The notes: generated by a model from the sequence alone, not told the origin. 64,000 bases of DNA from Streptomyces sp. HUAS CB01 (GCF_030406905.1 NZ_CP129137.1:372001-436000), one strand, 5' to 3'. Counted from the stretch's first letter, positions 16,666 through 25,668 are shown. Numbers and translations are program-made.

Positions 16666-16974
16666 GTGGCCCGCGAGGCCGAGGAACACTTGGGGAAGAA
16701 GGCCTCCTGGGGTGTGGAGTGCGGCGGGGACCGCCTCTTCACGCACGTCGCCGCACGTCATGACCCGGCTGCTGCAACCGAGCGTCAGGTCCTGGACACT
16801 CTGGTCGCGGGTGGCGTGGCCCGCCGCCGCAGCGACGCCCTCGCCTGGTGCGTCCGGCTCGTCCAGCAGCACTCGGACACCTGGCTCACGGACCTCCGGG
16901 ACTCCCTGGAGCATGTGCAGCACGTCCGGGCGCAGGGACCCGTGAGGGCGGGTCCGGGGGAGGAACCGACATGA
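16666..16974 (+). CDS. small hypothetical protein (about 102 aa), start uncertain
   Basis: The reading frame looks genuinely coding: AREAEEHLGKKASWGVECGGDRLFTHVAAR, then an amphipathic helical part ALAWCVRLVQQHSDTWLTDLRDSLEHVQHV. No standard start with a ribosome binding site is visible. The GTG at 16666 is the first usable codon, yet the sense-like frame extends upstream (RKQEFRERTRDARVA) with no ATG or GTG. The real start may be a rare codon or may have been lost. No family is recognised. Confidence 0.5.
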   Translation: MAREAEEHLGKKASWGVECGGDRLFTHVAARHDPAAATERQVLDTLVAGGVARRRSDALAWCVRLVQQHSDTWLTDLRDSLEHVQHVRAQGPVRAGPGEEPT

Positions 16975-17023
16975 CACGACACCGGCGCAGGCCCCCGTCC
17001 CCCCGCGTTGTCCGCGTGGGGGC

Positions 17024-17242
17024 TCAGGCCCCCAGACCGAGCAGCGCCACCTGAAGGGGCAGAGCGGGCCGCTCGGGAAGCGCCGGCGGCTCCTCACCAC
17101 GGCCCGAGTGGGTGGGCGGCACCGCGCGCAGCGCCTTGATGCCGTCGGCCGCCCACGGCGCCCCGGTCGGCGGGAGCGAGAGTGTCATCCGCCGGCCGTC
17201 GGCGAGCACGGTCTCCACCTTCGTCGGGTCGTCCGCCCCCAT
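17024..17242 (-). CDS. small hypothetical protein (72 aa)
   Basis: Begins MGADDPTKVETVLADGRRM and has the middle LSLPPTGAPWAADGIKALRAVPP, typical of small conserved actinobacterial proteins of unknown role. CGGAGGAGAAC before the ATG at 17242 is an excellent ribosome binding site. It has no membrane segment. The much longer frame that contains it is not coding upstream of this ATG. Confidence 0.65.
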   Translation of the reverse strand: MGADDPTKVETVLADGRRMTLSLPPTGAPWAADGIKALRAVPPTHSGRGEEPPALPERPALPLQVALLGLGA

Positions 17243-17548
17243 GACAGTTCTCCTCCGTCGCTGTCGCACGCCCGTCGGACGGCGTCCGTTCTCACCCTTC
17301 ATGACGCTCGCGTCACGGAGGAGGTTCCCCGTCCGAGAGCCGGGGACGCGGGCGCTCGGTGCGCGGACCGGCATGAACCGTGCGTCGCCGCCCCGGAGCA
17401 GCTTCACCGTGGACGGCATTTCCCCCGACAGTGCCGCCGCGACGGGAGGAGCGAGGGGAAACCGGCCTGTTAGAGGCGGCGGGGACGGGGCAGAGGGGAC
17501 CGGGACGATCTTGGAATGAGCTGATCCCGAATGAGGTGAGCGCTGCAC
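17243..17548. other. divergent intergenic region, nothing specific recognised
   Basis: Lies between the leftward 72-aa gene and the rightward nuclease gene, so it must carry both promoters. I see a GC-rich stretch without a convincing -35/-10 pair, operator palindrome or extra gene. Confidence 0.3.
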
Positions 17549-18292
17549 ATGACGATACCCGTCCGGCGTCCCCGGCCCGCCGATCGAGCCGTCTTCAGCA
17601 TGAGGCAGACGATTCTGTGGTTCGCCCTGACCGGGTCCGTGCTCTGCGGGTGCGGTCTGATGCTCAAGTCCCTTGTGAGGGCGGCGGGGGTGGGCGGGGC
17701 CCTCGGGGGTGTCGCGCTGGTCGGCACCGCCTTCGTGCTCGTCGGGCTGCGGGGAGCCGGCCGGCGGCGGAGGGCCGTGCCACGCCCAGAGTCCGTACCC
17801 GACGACCCGTGGGAGACCGAGCCGGTCGCCGTCGCCGCGCGGACCGCGGGGACGGTACGGGCCGGCAGGGGCGCGCAGTTCGCCGCGGAGGACCTGGCCG
17901 CGATGGACGCCGAGACGTTCGAGCTGGCGATCGCGGCGCTCTGCGAGCGAGACGGCTGCACGGACGTCGAAGTGGTGGGCGGCAGTGGGGACCTGGGCGC
18001 CGATGTGCTGGCCGTCGCACCGGGCGGGCGACGCGTGGTCATCCAGTGCAAGCGGTACGGCCCCGTCAACAAGGTCGGTTCGCAGGACATGCAACGCTTC
18101 GGCGGCACCTGCTTCGCCGTGCACGAGGCGGACGTCGCCGCCGTCGTGACCACGGGCGAGTTCACCGGCCCCGCCACTGACTACGCGGAGCAGTGCGGCA
18201 TCCTCTGCCTGGACCTGACCGCACTCACGGCTTGGGCGGACGGGTCGGCCCCCGCCCCGTGGCTCAGCGGCAACTCCCGGTGCTCGACCTGA
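17549..18292 (+). CDS. membrane-anchored restriction endonuclease-like (Mrr/PD-(D/E)XK) protein
   Basis: 247 aa. Two hydrophobic helices (about residues 23-42 and 46-67) anchor it in the membrane, followed by a basic patch GRRRR. The C-terminal part is an Mrr_cat-type nuclease: GDLGADVLAV (Asp152) and VVIQCKRY (Gln166, Lys168) give the D...QxK core, with helix FELAIAALCERDGCTDVEVV before it. The family cleaves modified or foreign DNA, but membrane-bound stand-alone members are of unknown role; no methylase or specificity gene is nearby. Start ATG 17549 has AGGTGA about nine bases upstream. Confidence 0.85.
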   Translation: MTIPVRRPRPADRAVFSMRQTILWFALTGSVLCGCGLMLKSLVRAAGVGGALGGVALVGTAFVLVGLRGAGRRRRAVPRPESVPDDPWETEPVAVAARTAGTVRAGRGAQFAAEDLAAMDAETFELAIAALCERDGCTDVEVVGGSGDLGADVLAVAPGGRRVVIQCKRYGPVNKVGSQDMQRFGGTCFAVHEADVAAVVTTGEFTGPATDYAEQCGILCLDLTALTAWADGSAPAPWLSGNSRCST

Positions 18293-18429
18293 CGTCGACG
18301 CGCCGCACCGGAGCCGTGGCGTTGCGGGACCCCCTCGGCGCCCCTGCCGCGCCGAGGCCGCCTCACGCCTCGACCCGGCGCCCTGAAGTCACCGCGTTCG
18401 TCCCGGTGTTTCGGGGGCAAGCGAGGGAC

Positions 18430-19266
18430 ATGAATGCACGCGCATTGACATTCCGGAGCCGCTCGGTGGCACACCGCGCGGCACGCAGCGACGCCGTGGA
18501 GACCGGGGCACGTTGCGGGCTCGCGGCACGCGGGCTGATCTATCTCCTCATCGGAGTGCTCGCCCTGCAGGTGGCTTTCGGGTCGGACGGGGGTCGTGAG
18601 GCCGACCGCGGCGGCGCGTTGGAGGAGCTGTCCGCGCAGCCCTTCGGTGCGGTGCTGCTGTGGGCCGTGGGCGTGGGTCTGATCGGCATGGTGCTCTGGC
18701 GGTTGTCGGAAGCCCTGTTCGGGGCGGCCGGACCCGACGGACGCAAGGCCCGCAAGCGCGCGTTGGCGGCGGTGCGTTGTGTCTTCTACGCGTTCGTCGC
18801 GTACTCGGTGCTGGCCTTCGCCGTCGGCGACCGCGGGGCGGGGTCGAGCGACCAGCAGTCGCGGGACATCACGGCCCGTGCCCTCGAACTTCCCGCCGGT
18901 CAGTGGATCGTGGGCCTCGGTGGCCTCGGGATCGCGTGCGCGGGTGTGTGGATCGGTGTGCGCGCGGCGCTGCGGAAGTACCGCAAGCATCTCAGGACGG
19001 GGGCCATGGGCCGGCGGGCCCGGCAGGCGGTGGACGTGACCGGCGTGGCCGGGGGCATCGCCCGGGGTCTCGTCTTCGCGGTGGCGGGAGGCTTCGCCGC
19101 CCGTGCGGCCCTCACCTACGACCCCTCCGACGCGAAGGGGCTCGACGACACGCTCCGCACCTTCGCCTCGACGGCTGCCGGCCCCTGGCTGCTGGTCGCG
19201 ACGGCCACGGGACTGGTGCTGTTCGGTGTCTTCTCGTTCCTGATGGCCCGGTGGCGCAGGGTGTGA
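18430..19266 (+). CDS. DUF1206 membrane protein
   Basis: 278-aa integral membrane protein with three repeated units, each with a pair of membrane helices: GLAARGLIYLLIGVLAL, then VRCVFYAFVAYSVLAF, then GGIARGLVFAVAGGFAARAAL. The pattern (R/C)xxYxxxG at the start of each unit is that of DUF1206, a family of unknown function widespread in actinobacteria. The start at 18430 follows GCGAGGGAC. It ends in front of a long terminator hairpin shared with the convergent gene. Confidence 0.87.
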   Translation: MNARALTFRSRSVAHRAARSDAVETGARCGLAARGLIYLLIGVLALQVAFGSDGGREADRGGALEELSAQPFGAVLLWAVGVGLIGMVLWRLSEALFGAAGPDGRKARKRALAAVRCVFYAFVAYSVLAFAVGDRGAGSSDQQSRDITARALELPAGQWIVGLGGLGIACAGVWIGVRAALRKYRKHLRTGAMGRRARQAVDVTGVAGGIARGLVFAVAGGFAARAALTYDPSDAKGLDDTLRTFASTAAGPWLLVATATGLVLFGVFSFLMARWRRV

Positions 19267-19358
19267 ATCCGGTCCGCCACGCCACGGCCCGGCTTGCGGC
19301 ACCGGGACGCGCGGTTTCGCGGTTTGAGGCCCGGCGGCCGCACCCCACACCGGCGGAC

Positions 19359-19410
19359 GCGCCCCCGCCCCCGGCTCACGGCCGATGGCCGACACCGGGG
19401 GCGGGGGCGC
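19359..19410. terminator. 16-bp stem terminator between convergent genes
   Basis: GCGCCCCCGCCCCCGG (19359-19374) pairs perfectly with 19395-19410, with a 20-base loop. It separates the rightward DUF1206 gene from the leftward secreted protein gene and is expected to stop transcription from both sides. Confidence 0.75.
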
Positions 19411-19432
19411 GAGAAGCGCGAGGCGGGAAGCG

Positions 19433-19927
19433 TCAGCGCACGAGATACAGGGTGAAGGAGCCGCCCTCTTCGGCGATACGGCCGATGTGGGCGTGGCCGC
19501 GAGCGGTCCGGTAGGCACCCGTGCCGCCGGTGACGGCGACGTCGAAGTCACTCGGCGGGGTGCCCACGGGCGTGCTCTTCAGGTGCTGCCAGGTCACCTG
19601 GCCGAGGGGAAGGCTGAACGTGCCCGTGCAGTGGGTGGTCGCGGGTGCCACCCGGGTGCAGACGGCCGCTTCGGTGCCGTAGCTCCGGCCGTTGCGGAAG
19701 AGCTTGGCGGTGATGATGATCTGGTCACCGAGTCCCGGACCGGGTGTTCCGTTGTCGACCATCGTCGTACCAGTGCCGGTCGACGTCAGGCTGATGACCT
19801 GGACGCGGTTGAGCGTCGCGGTGCGGCGCGCGTCGTACGGCTCGTCGGATGCGGAGACGGGGCTGACAAGGGCGGCCACGGACAGTGCCGTAGCCGCCAC
19901 CACGCCCCATGGGGGAAGGGAGATCAT
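19433..19927 (-). CDS. secreted allene oxide cyclase-barrel-like protein
   Basis: 164 aa with a signal peptide (MISLPPWGVVAATALSVAAL...VSA, cleavage about residue 27). The mature part has features of the AOC/dirigent-like beta barrel: VQVISLTSTGTGTTMVDNG, GDQIIITAKLFRNG, CTGTFSLPLGQVTWQ and the closing VTGGTGAYRTARGHAHI. Such proteins in Streptomyces are small secreted barrels of unknown substrate. Two Cys in the mature part may form a disulfide. GAGGAAC before ATG 19927 supports the start. Confidence 0.75.
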   Translation of the reverse strand: MISLPPWGVVAATALSVAALVSPVSASDEPYDARRTATLNRVQVISLTSTGTGTTMVDNGTPGPGLGDQIIITAKLFRNGRSYGTEAAVCTRVAPATTHCTGTFSLPLGQVTWQHLKSTPVGTPPSDFDVAVTGGTGAYRTARGHAHIGRIAEEGGSFTLYLVR

Positions 19928-20078
19928 GTGTTCCTCGCCTTTTGCCGTCGGCTCCTCGGGTGCGGCACAGAATCGCCTTCGGCCTGACGTGGATTCAATT
20001 CTGAAACACTGAAAATGTGCCCGTTCATCCGTCCGGCTGCCCTCGGCCGGATTCCCACCGCCCCGGCCGACACCGCCC

Positions 20079-20204
20079 GGCGCGCGCACCGTCCTCATCG
20101 ACGTCGCGGACGCGTCCGTGGCCGCCGCGTCGAAGGCCGTGGAGGCCGACAGCGGACTGGAGGACCGGGGCTACGTCGACGCCGAGGGCCCGCTTCCTTG
20201 GTAG
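20079..20204 (+). pseudogene. short-chain dehydrogenase remnant (inverted internal piece)
   Basis: The frame GARTVLIDVADASVAAASK...AVEADSGLEDR ending at TAG 20202-20204 reads like the beta3-alpha4 stretch of a short-chain dehydrogenase (compare VLIDVADDASVAAAAKAVEADGGLDVLVNNAG-type sequences). It has no start codon or ribosome binding site and stops before the NNAG motif. It points opposite to the neighbouring N-terminal remnant at 20217-20396, so an inversion has probably split the old gene. Degenerate and not functional. Confidence 0.5.
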
Positions 20205-20216
20205 CCGGCACCGCCG

Positions 20217-20396
20217 TCAGGGACGGACCACCCGTGGGCCGGGGAGTGCCGGTTCCTCGGCCGCCCGGCGGCACCGGTCGGCGTCGCGGCTGCCGATGCA
20301 GCCGTTGTGGCCTGCGGCGACGAGCCGGCGGGCGGTCTCGTCTCCGGGTCCCTCGCCGGCTCCGGTGGTCAGTGTTTCGTCATGTGTCCGGGCTGC
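20217..20396 (-). pseudogene. short-chain dehydrogenase remnant (N-terminal NAD-binding part)
   Basis: Read leftward the frame gives TTGAGEGPGDETARRLVAAG, then HNGCIGSRDADRCRRAAEE and a stop at 20219-20217. It preserves the TGxxxGxG cofactor-binding loop and the following helix and strand of a short-chain dehydrogenase, with several unlikely substitutions (GP in the loop, GC in the strand). No start codon is left. Together with the oppositely oriented piece at 20079-20204 it is a decayed and rearranged SDR gene. Confidence 0.55.
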
Positions 20397-20628
20397 GGCG
20401 GCCGGTGGGGTTCAGCCGGTCGCCCGGTGTTCCTGCCGGACCGTCGGCCCTCCGCGGACGGGTCCACTGGCACCGGGCCGCGATGTGCCCACGACCGCGG
20501 GCGGCGATCGGACGGCGAACTGCGAGGGCAAGGACCGTCCAGAACGGCCGACCGTGTCTCGTGCGGCGCACGCGTGTGCGGGGCGATGAGGGGCATACGG
20601 AGCCCAGGACCCTCGGGAAGGGACAGCG

Positions 20629-20892
20629 ATGGAAATCTCCGGCATCCTCAGCGCCATGGTGATCGGCATCGTCATCGGTGTGCTCGGGCGGCTCGTGCTC
20701 CCCGGGCGGCAGCACATCGGCATCCTGTGGACGATCGTCGTCGGCATCGTCGCCGCACTGATCGGCACAGCGGTGGCAGCGGCTCTCGGTGTCGCGGACA
20801 CCAACGGCGTCGACTGGATCGAATGGCTCATCCAGATCGGCCTCGCCGCGGTCGGCGTCGCCGCCCTCGACCGTGTCAAGGCACTGCGTTGA
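20629..20892 (+). CDS. GlsB/YeaQ/YmgE family stress-response membrane protein
   Basis: 87-aa membrane protein made of three hydrophobic helices: ILSAMVIGIVIGVLGRLVLPG, the second HIGILWTIVVGIVAALIGT, and WLIQIGLAAVGVAALD. The PGRQxxG turn after helix 1 is typical of the family (also called transglycosylase-associated). The role is thought to be envelope stress; the mechanism is not known. GGGAAGGGA before ATG 20629 supports the start. A strong terminator follows 18 bases after the stop. Confidence 0.85.
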   Translation: MEISGILSAMVIGIVIGVLGRLVLPGRQHIGILWTIVVGIVAALIGTAVAAALGVADTNGVDWIEWLIQIGLAAVGVAALDRVKALR

Positions 20893-20910
20893 GTCCTTCC
20901 GTCCGAGCAC

Positions 20911-20956
20911 GCACGCGAGGGCCCCTGCGGATTCCACCGCAGGGGCCCTCGCGTGC
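20911..20956. terminator. perfect 20-bp stem terminator
   Basis: GCACGCGAGGGCCCCTGCGG at 20911-20930 is exactly complementary to 20937-20956 with a 6-base loop (ATTCCA). It stands between the rightward GlsB-type gene and the leftward methyltransferase gene and has no U-tract. Confidence 0.85.
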
Positions 20957-21040
20957 GGGGACATCGCGACGGCACGGCGTCTCCGGGCGTCTGTGGGGCG
21001 GCTCCGGGTGTCTCCGGGTGTCGATCAGCCGGGGCGCAGC

Positions 21041-22087
21041 TCACGGCCGGATCTCGTACACCGCGTTGAAGCCGGTCTGTGCCGCCTTCCGGAACCGGGT
21101 GAAGCCCGCCTCCGTGACGATCTCGCGGACCGCCGTCTCGCCTGCCTGGGCACCGAGGGCGTAGCCGCCCGGCTGGGAAAGGCCGTTCGGCACGCAGAGG
21201 AAGGTGGAGCCGCTGTAGAACAGCCGTCCGACCGGGTTGAGGTTGTCCTCGATGCGGTCGGAGGCCGCGGGCTCGACCAGGAGCCAGGTGCCGTCCGGGG
21301 CGAGCGCCTGCCGCACCCGGCGGGCGGCGCCCACCGGATCGCCCATGTCATGGAGACAGTCGAACATCGCCACGAGGTCGTACCCGGTGCCCGTGAACGT
21401 CTGGGCGGTGGCCACCTCGAAGGACACCCGGTCGGAGACGCCCGCCTCGGCCGCCTTCTTCCGGGCCAGCTCGATCGACGCGGCGTGGTAGTCCGAACCG
21501 GAGACGGTGGTGCGCGGGTAGGCCTCCGCGATGAGCAGCGACGACGAGCCCAGGCCGCAGCCCAGGTCGGCGACCCTTCCGGCGGCGCTCAGCTTGGCGT
21601 CGACCCCGTCCAGCGCCGGGATCCACGTACGGACGAGCTCGGCCACGTAGCCGGGACGGTAGAACGCGTCGCACCCGACGAAGACGTCCTCGTCGTGCTC
21701 GTGCCACCCGACCCCCTCACCGGTGCGGAAGGCCTCGGTGATCCTCGGCTCGGCCCGCAGGTACCCCAGCACCACGCGGAAGGCGGCAGCCAGGTTGGGG
21801 CCTTCCGGATCGGCGAGGCAGTACGCCTGCTCCTCGGTCAGCGAGAACGTCCCGGTCCCGGGGTCGTAGTCGACGTACCCGCCCGCAGCCTGGCCGCACA
21901 GCCATTCGGTCAGATACCGCTGGTGGCATCCGGTGCGCCCGGCGAACTCCTCCGGGGTCGCCGGGCCGTCCGCGAGGGCCCGGTAGAGGCCGAGTCGGTG
22001 GCCGATCACCACGGAACCGGCGGCGCCGGTGGCACCCAGGTCGCCCACGAACCGCTCCAGGAACGCCGTCACCTTGTCCTGATCCAT
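21041..22087 (-). CDS. class I SAM-dependent methyltransferase with N-terminal winged helix
   Basis: 348 aa. The first 100 residues resemble the winged-helix dimerisation domain of small-molecule methyltransferases (PATPEEFAGRTGCHQRYLTEW). The Rossmann part has motif I VADLGCGLGSSSLLIAE, then VSGSDYHAASIELARKKA and DLVAMFDCLHDMGDP. The overall layout is that of the mycobacterial Rv2258c-like family, whose substrate is not established. AGGAG eight bases before ATG 22087 supports the start. Divergent from the AfsR-like regulator, which could control it. Confidence 0.85.
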   Translation of the reverse strand: MDQDKVTAFLERFVGDLGATGAAGSVVIGHRLGLYRALADGPATPEEFAGRTGCHQRYLTEWLCGQAAGGYVDYDPGTGTFSLTEEQAYCLADPEGPNLAAAFRVVLGYLRAEPRITEAFRTGEGVGWHEHDEDVFVGCDAFYRPGYVAELVRTWIPALDGVDAKLSAAGRVADLGCGLGSSSLLIAEAYPRTTVSGSDYHAASIELARKKAAEAGVSDRVSFEVATAQTFTGTGYDLVAMFDCLHDMGDPVGAARRVRQALAPDGTWLLVEPAASDRIEDNLNPVGRLFYSGSTFLCVPNGLSQPGGYALGAQAGETAVREIVTEAGFTRFRKAAQTGFNAVYEIRP

Positions 22088-22395
22088 CACTGGCTCCTTC
22101 CTCCCGCGACCGGCCCGCGCCGGCCACACGAGAAAGCGTCGGCACATCACCTGTCACGGCCCTCGCACGGACTATCGTCGTGCTAACAGGCACGGTCGTC
22201 GCTGCCGGGCTCCGCCCTCGTGGCCCTGCCCGTCCGCGTGACCCGCCGGCCCGTGAACCGGCGGCCCGTGAACCGGCGGCCTGCGGCCTGTCCGGCCTCA
22301 CGGCCCGCTCGTTCCCCGCCGGCCCGTTCGACCTCACGTCCCCTTCACCACCGCTTCCTCGTCCCTTCCGTCTCTCGTCCTCCCACGGGGGTCCC
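22088..22395. other. divergent region between methyltransferase and AfsR-like genes
   Basis: It contains a short tandem phrase (two copies of GGCGGCCCGTGAACC-like sequence at about 22243-22285) and a stretch without purine-rich sites except the one before the AfsR-like ATG. No gene can be supported. The repeats could be SARP-type direct repeats, but their spacing gives no clear match. Confidence 0.3.
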
Positions 22396-25300
22396 ATGGC
22401 AGTCGGGTGTCCGCAGCCGTCGGTCCGGGTCGAGGTGCTCGGGCCGCTGCGGCTCCTTGTCGACGGCGCCGGTGTGGACGTGCCCGGCCCGAAACGGCGT
22501 GCGGTGCTCGCCCTGCTCGCCCTCGCCGAGGGCCGGATCGTCACCGTCGACCGTCTCGTGGACGCGCTGTGGCCCTCGCAGGTACCCGACTCCGGCCGCC
22601 AGGCCCTGCACAATCACGTCTCCCGGCTGCGCGGACACCTCGGCGCCGCTTCCGGCCGGCTCGAGACACGGCACGGCGGCTACCGGCTCGTCCTCGGGGA
22701 CGGCGAACTGGACCTGGCCGAGGCCCGTGCCCTCCTCTCGGCGGCGCGGCACGACGGGGCCGCCGGCGGGTACGACCTGCTCCGGCAGGCGCACGAGCTG
22801 TGGCGGGGACCGGTCCTCGCCGACCTCACCGGGATCGAGCCCATCGAGGCCGCGGTCGAGGACTGCGCACGGCTGCGGCAGGACGTGACCGACGCGCTGA
22901 TCGCCCAGGCCATCGCCGCCGGCCGGGCCGAGCAGGTCGTGGGCCTGGCGGCCGCCTCCTCGGCCGCCGACCCCCTGCGCGAGCCGGCGGTCCTGCTCCT
23001 CGTACGGGCTCTGGCCGCGACCGGGCAGGCGCCCCGGGCGCTGCACACCGCCAGGGAGTACCGGCGGCGGCTGATCGACGAGACCGGGCTCGACCCCTCC
23101 CCCGCGCTGGACGCGACCGAGCACGACATCCTCACGGGCACCGCGCCCGCCGCGGTGACGCCCGCGGCGGTGCCGTCACCACCTGCCGCAGCGACGCCCG
23201 GCCTCCGGCCGTCGCCGTCCGCAGTACCCCACGTGCCCGCCGGGTCCCAGTCATCCGCCGACGCGACGTCCGCGCCCGCACGGCGACCCACGGCACCGGC
23301 ACCGGCACCGGCACCGGCCACAGCGGTACCGCGGGACACAACGGCGCCACGGGACACAACGGCGCCACGGGAGACACCAACACCGCCCGCCGCACCGACA
23401 CCGCCCGCCGCACCGGCTCCGCCCGGCTCTCCGGGCCCGGCGACCACCCGTCTGATCGGCCGCGAAGCACAGCTCAGTGCTCTGAAGGAGCTGCTGGCGG
23501 CCGAGCGCCTCGTCACCCTCGTCGGGCCGGGCGGTGTCGGGAAGACGCGGCTCGCTCTGGAGGTCGCACGGCAGGACGGGGCGGCGACGGTGCTCCGCCT
23601 CGCGCCGGTCACCGACTCCGCCGCCCTCGCGCACGCCCTGGCGACGGCCCTCAATCTGAAGGTCGACCGGGGTGACGTGCTCTCCGCCTGCCTCGCCGTC
23701 CTGGCCGACCACCCCGGCCTGCTCGTCGTCGACAACTGCGAGCACCTGCTCGACGGTGTCCGCGACGCCGTCGACACGATCCTCGCCGCCTGCCCCGGGA
23801 CCACCCTGCTGGCGACGAGCCGGGAGCCTCTCGGCCTGCCCGCGGAACAGCTCTCCCGACTCTCGCCGCTCGCTCTCCCGCAGCCCGGTGAGGACCCCGC
23901 GCACGTACCGTCCTCGGCCCTCTTCCTGGAGCGGGCCCGCCGCGTCCGGCCCGGCCCGCCGCCCACCGACGAGGAGCTGCGGACGGTCGCCGGGATCGTG
24001 CACCGGCTCGACGGGATGCCGCTGGCCATCGAGCTCGCGGCGGGCCGGCTGTCGACGTTCTCCCTCACCGATCTGCAGTGCCGGCTGGAGCGCTCGCTCG
24101 ATCTGCTGGCGGGCGGCACACCGAGCGCCGACCGCCGGCACCGCACGCTCCGGGCCACGCTGGAGTGGTCGTACCGGCTCCTCACACCGGACGAGCAGCG
24201 GCTCTTCCGGCATCTGGCGGTCTTCCCCGACGGCGTCGACCCGGACACCGCCGAGCAGATCGCCCACGACCTGGGTCTGGACAGCGACCCGGGAGCCGCA
24301 CTCGCCCGACTCGTCGACGCCTCCATGATCGAGGCTTCGTTCGAGGGAACGACCCGCTACCGGATGCTCCAGACGCTGCGGGCCTTCGCCCTGGACCGGC
24401 TGGAGGCGGAGGGCGAGGACGAGACCGCGGCCGGCCGGCTGGTGACCTGGGCACGCGGGCTGACCGCGTGGATCGGCACCACCCTGGACTCCGGGAACGA
24501 GGGCGAGGCCGACAGCGCCCTGCGCCGCGAACTGCCCAACCTGCGGGCCGCCTGGCGGCTGGCCCGTGCGCGGGGGGCCGTGGACGAGGCCGCGGCCGTC
24601 GTCACCGCCCTCTACGACGCCGTCGCCTACCGGGACCTGGTCGAGATCCGGGACTGGGCCGTGGAACTGGCCACCGACGATGCGCTCGACGGCCACCCCC
24701 TGGCCGGCCAGGTGCTCGGAACGGCGGCAGAGGCCACCTACCACCGAGGGGACTACCGACGCGCCGATCTGCTCGCCCGTACCGGGCTGGAGAGGGCCGC
24801 CGGCACCACGGGGGCCTGGCACTGCCTGTCGGTGCTGTCGGTGGCCGACCTCGCCCGCGGAGCGTACGAGGACGTGGTCGAGCACTCCCTCGCCGCCCTC
24901 GCGCTCGCCGGCCCCCACCGGGAGAACCTGGGCATCGCCGCACTGGCCATGGCCTACGCGGGCGATCCGGAAGAGGCACGCCGCCTGAACGAGCGGGGGC
25001 GGGCAGCAGCGGTGTCGCCCTCGATGAAGGCGTGGGGCGCCTATGTGGCCGGGGAGATCGACAGCCTGGAGGGACGCAGCGAGACGGCCGAGGAGCGGTA
25101 CGTGGACGCCGTCGAACTGGCCCGCGCCTCCGGGGCGACGTTCCTCGTCGGGGTCGCGACGGTGGGGCTGATGTCGCTGCGGGCCCGTACGGGCCGGGTC
25201 CACGAGGCGCTGGGCGGCTACAGCGAGGTCATCGACTACTTCGCCCGCAACGGCAATTGGACCCACCTCTGGGCCACGCTGCGCAATCTCGCCGGGCTGC

Positions 25301-25641
25301 TGAGAGGGCTCGGCGACGACGAAACGGCCACGCTGATCGAGAGGGCGGCCGACCGGGCTCCCGACGCACCCGCTGTGGAGGGGCCGGGGAACGCTGCCCT
25401 CGAGGAGCCCGGGGCAGCCGCCCCGGAGGGCTCCGGGACGGCCGCCACCGCGGACGGTGCCGCCGCAGTGGGGGGTTCAGAAACTGCCGCTGTACGTCCG
25501 GGAGGTGCCGGCCCGCGAGACGGGACGGTCCCGGTGGCGGGCGTCCCGGCCTCCACGGCGCCCGTGGCCGGCCGGGCCGCGGTGCTGGACGCCGCACGGC
25601 GGGCGATCGAGCGGCACCTCTCCCGGCCCTCGCAGACATGA
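22396..25641 (+). CDS. AfsR/SARP-type regulator: OmpR-like DNA-binding, BTAD, NB-ARC ATPase, TPR-like region
   Basis: 1081-aa transcriptional activator. Residues about 8-100 form the OmpR-like winged helix (VLGPLRLLVDG, RAVLALLALAEGRIVTVDRL). Residues 105-250 form the BTAD helical bundle. A Pro/Ala/Thr linker with repeats such as APRDTTAPRDT (about 255-350) leads to the ATPase: Walker A VGPGGVGKTR and Walker B LLVVDNCEHLL. TPR-like helices follow (about 690-980). The last 110 residues are Ala/Gly/Pro/Glu-rich and look disordered. AfsR-type proteins activate secondary metabolism; the target is not evident here, and the peptide cluster lies 8 kb away. Confidence 0.9.
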   Translation: MAVGCPQPSVRVEVLGPLRLLVDGAGVDVPGPKRRAVLALLALAEGRIVTVDRLVDALWPSQVPDSGRQALHNHVSRLRGHLGAASGRLETRHGGYRLVLGDGELDLAEARALLSAARHDGAAGGYDLLRQAHELWRGPVLADLTGIEPIEAAVEDCARLRQDVTDALIAQAIAAGRAEQVVGLAAASSAADPLREPAVLLLVRALAATGQAPRALHTAREYRRRLIDETGLDPSPALDATEHDILTGTAPAAVTPAAVPSPPAAATPGLRPSPSAVPHVPAGSQSSADATSAPARRPTAPAPAPAPATAVPRDTTAPRDTTAPRETPTPPAAPTPPAAPAPPGSPGPATTRLIGREAQLSALKELLAAERLVTLVGPGGVGKTRLALEVARQDGAATVLRLAPVTDSAALAHALATALNLKVDRGDVLSACLAVLADHPGLLVVDNCEHLLDGVRDAVDTILAACPGTTLLATSREPLGLPAEQLSRLSPLALPQPGEDPAHVPSSALFLERARRVRPGPPPTDEELRTVAGIVHRLDGMPLAIELAAGRLSTFSLTDLQCRLERSLDLLAGGTPSADRRHRTLRATLEWSYRLLTPDEQRLFRHLAVFPDGVDPDTAEQIAHDLGLDSDPGAALARLVDASMIEASFEGTTRYRMLQTLRAFALDRLEAEGEDETAAGRLVTWARGLTAWIGTTLDSGNEGEADSALRRELPNLRAAWRLARARGAVDEAAAVVTALYDAVAYRDLVEIRDWAVELATDDALDGHPLAGQVLGTAAEATYHRGDYRRADLLARTGLERAAGTTGAWHCLSVLSVADLARGAYEDVVEHSLAALALAGPHRENLGIAALAMAYAGDPEEARRLNERGRAAAVSPSMKAWGAYVAGEIDSLEGRSETAEERYVDAVELARASGATFLVGVATVGLMSLRARTGRVHEALGGYSEVIDYFARNGNWTHLWATLRNLAGLLRGLGDDETATLIERAADRAPDAPAVEGPGNAALEEPGAAAPEGSGTAATADGAAAVGGSETAAVRPGGAGPRDGTVPVAGVPASTAPVAGRAAVLDAARRAIERHLSRPSQT

Positions 25642-25668
25642 AGCGCCGGGGGCGTCCGGCGAGGTCGA

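Noticed and set aside
17243..18124. Minus-strand extension of the 72-aa protein to a 366-aa frame
   Set aside because: It lies antisense to the well-supported nuclease gene; the internal ATG at 17242 has an excellent ribosome binding site.
22180..22395. N-terminal extension of the AfsR-like regulator
   Set aside because: The extra 72 residues contain a nucleotide repeat and no conserved sequence; the OmpR-like domain begins right after ATG 22396.
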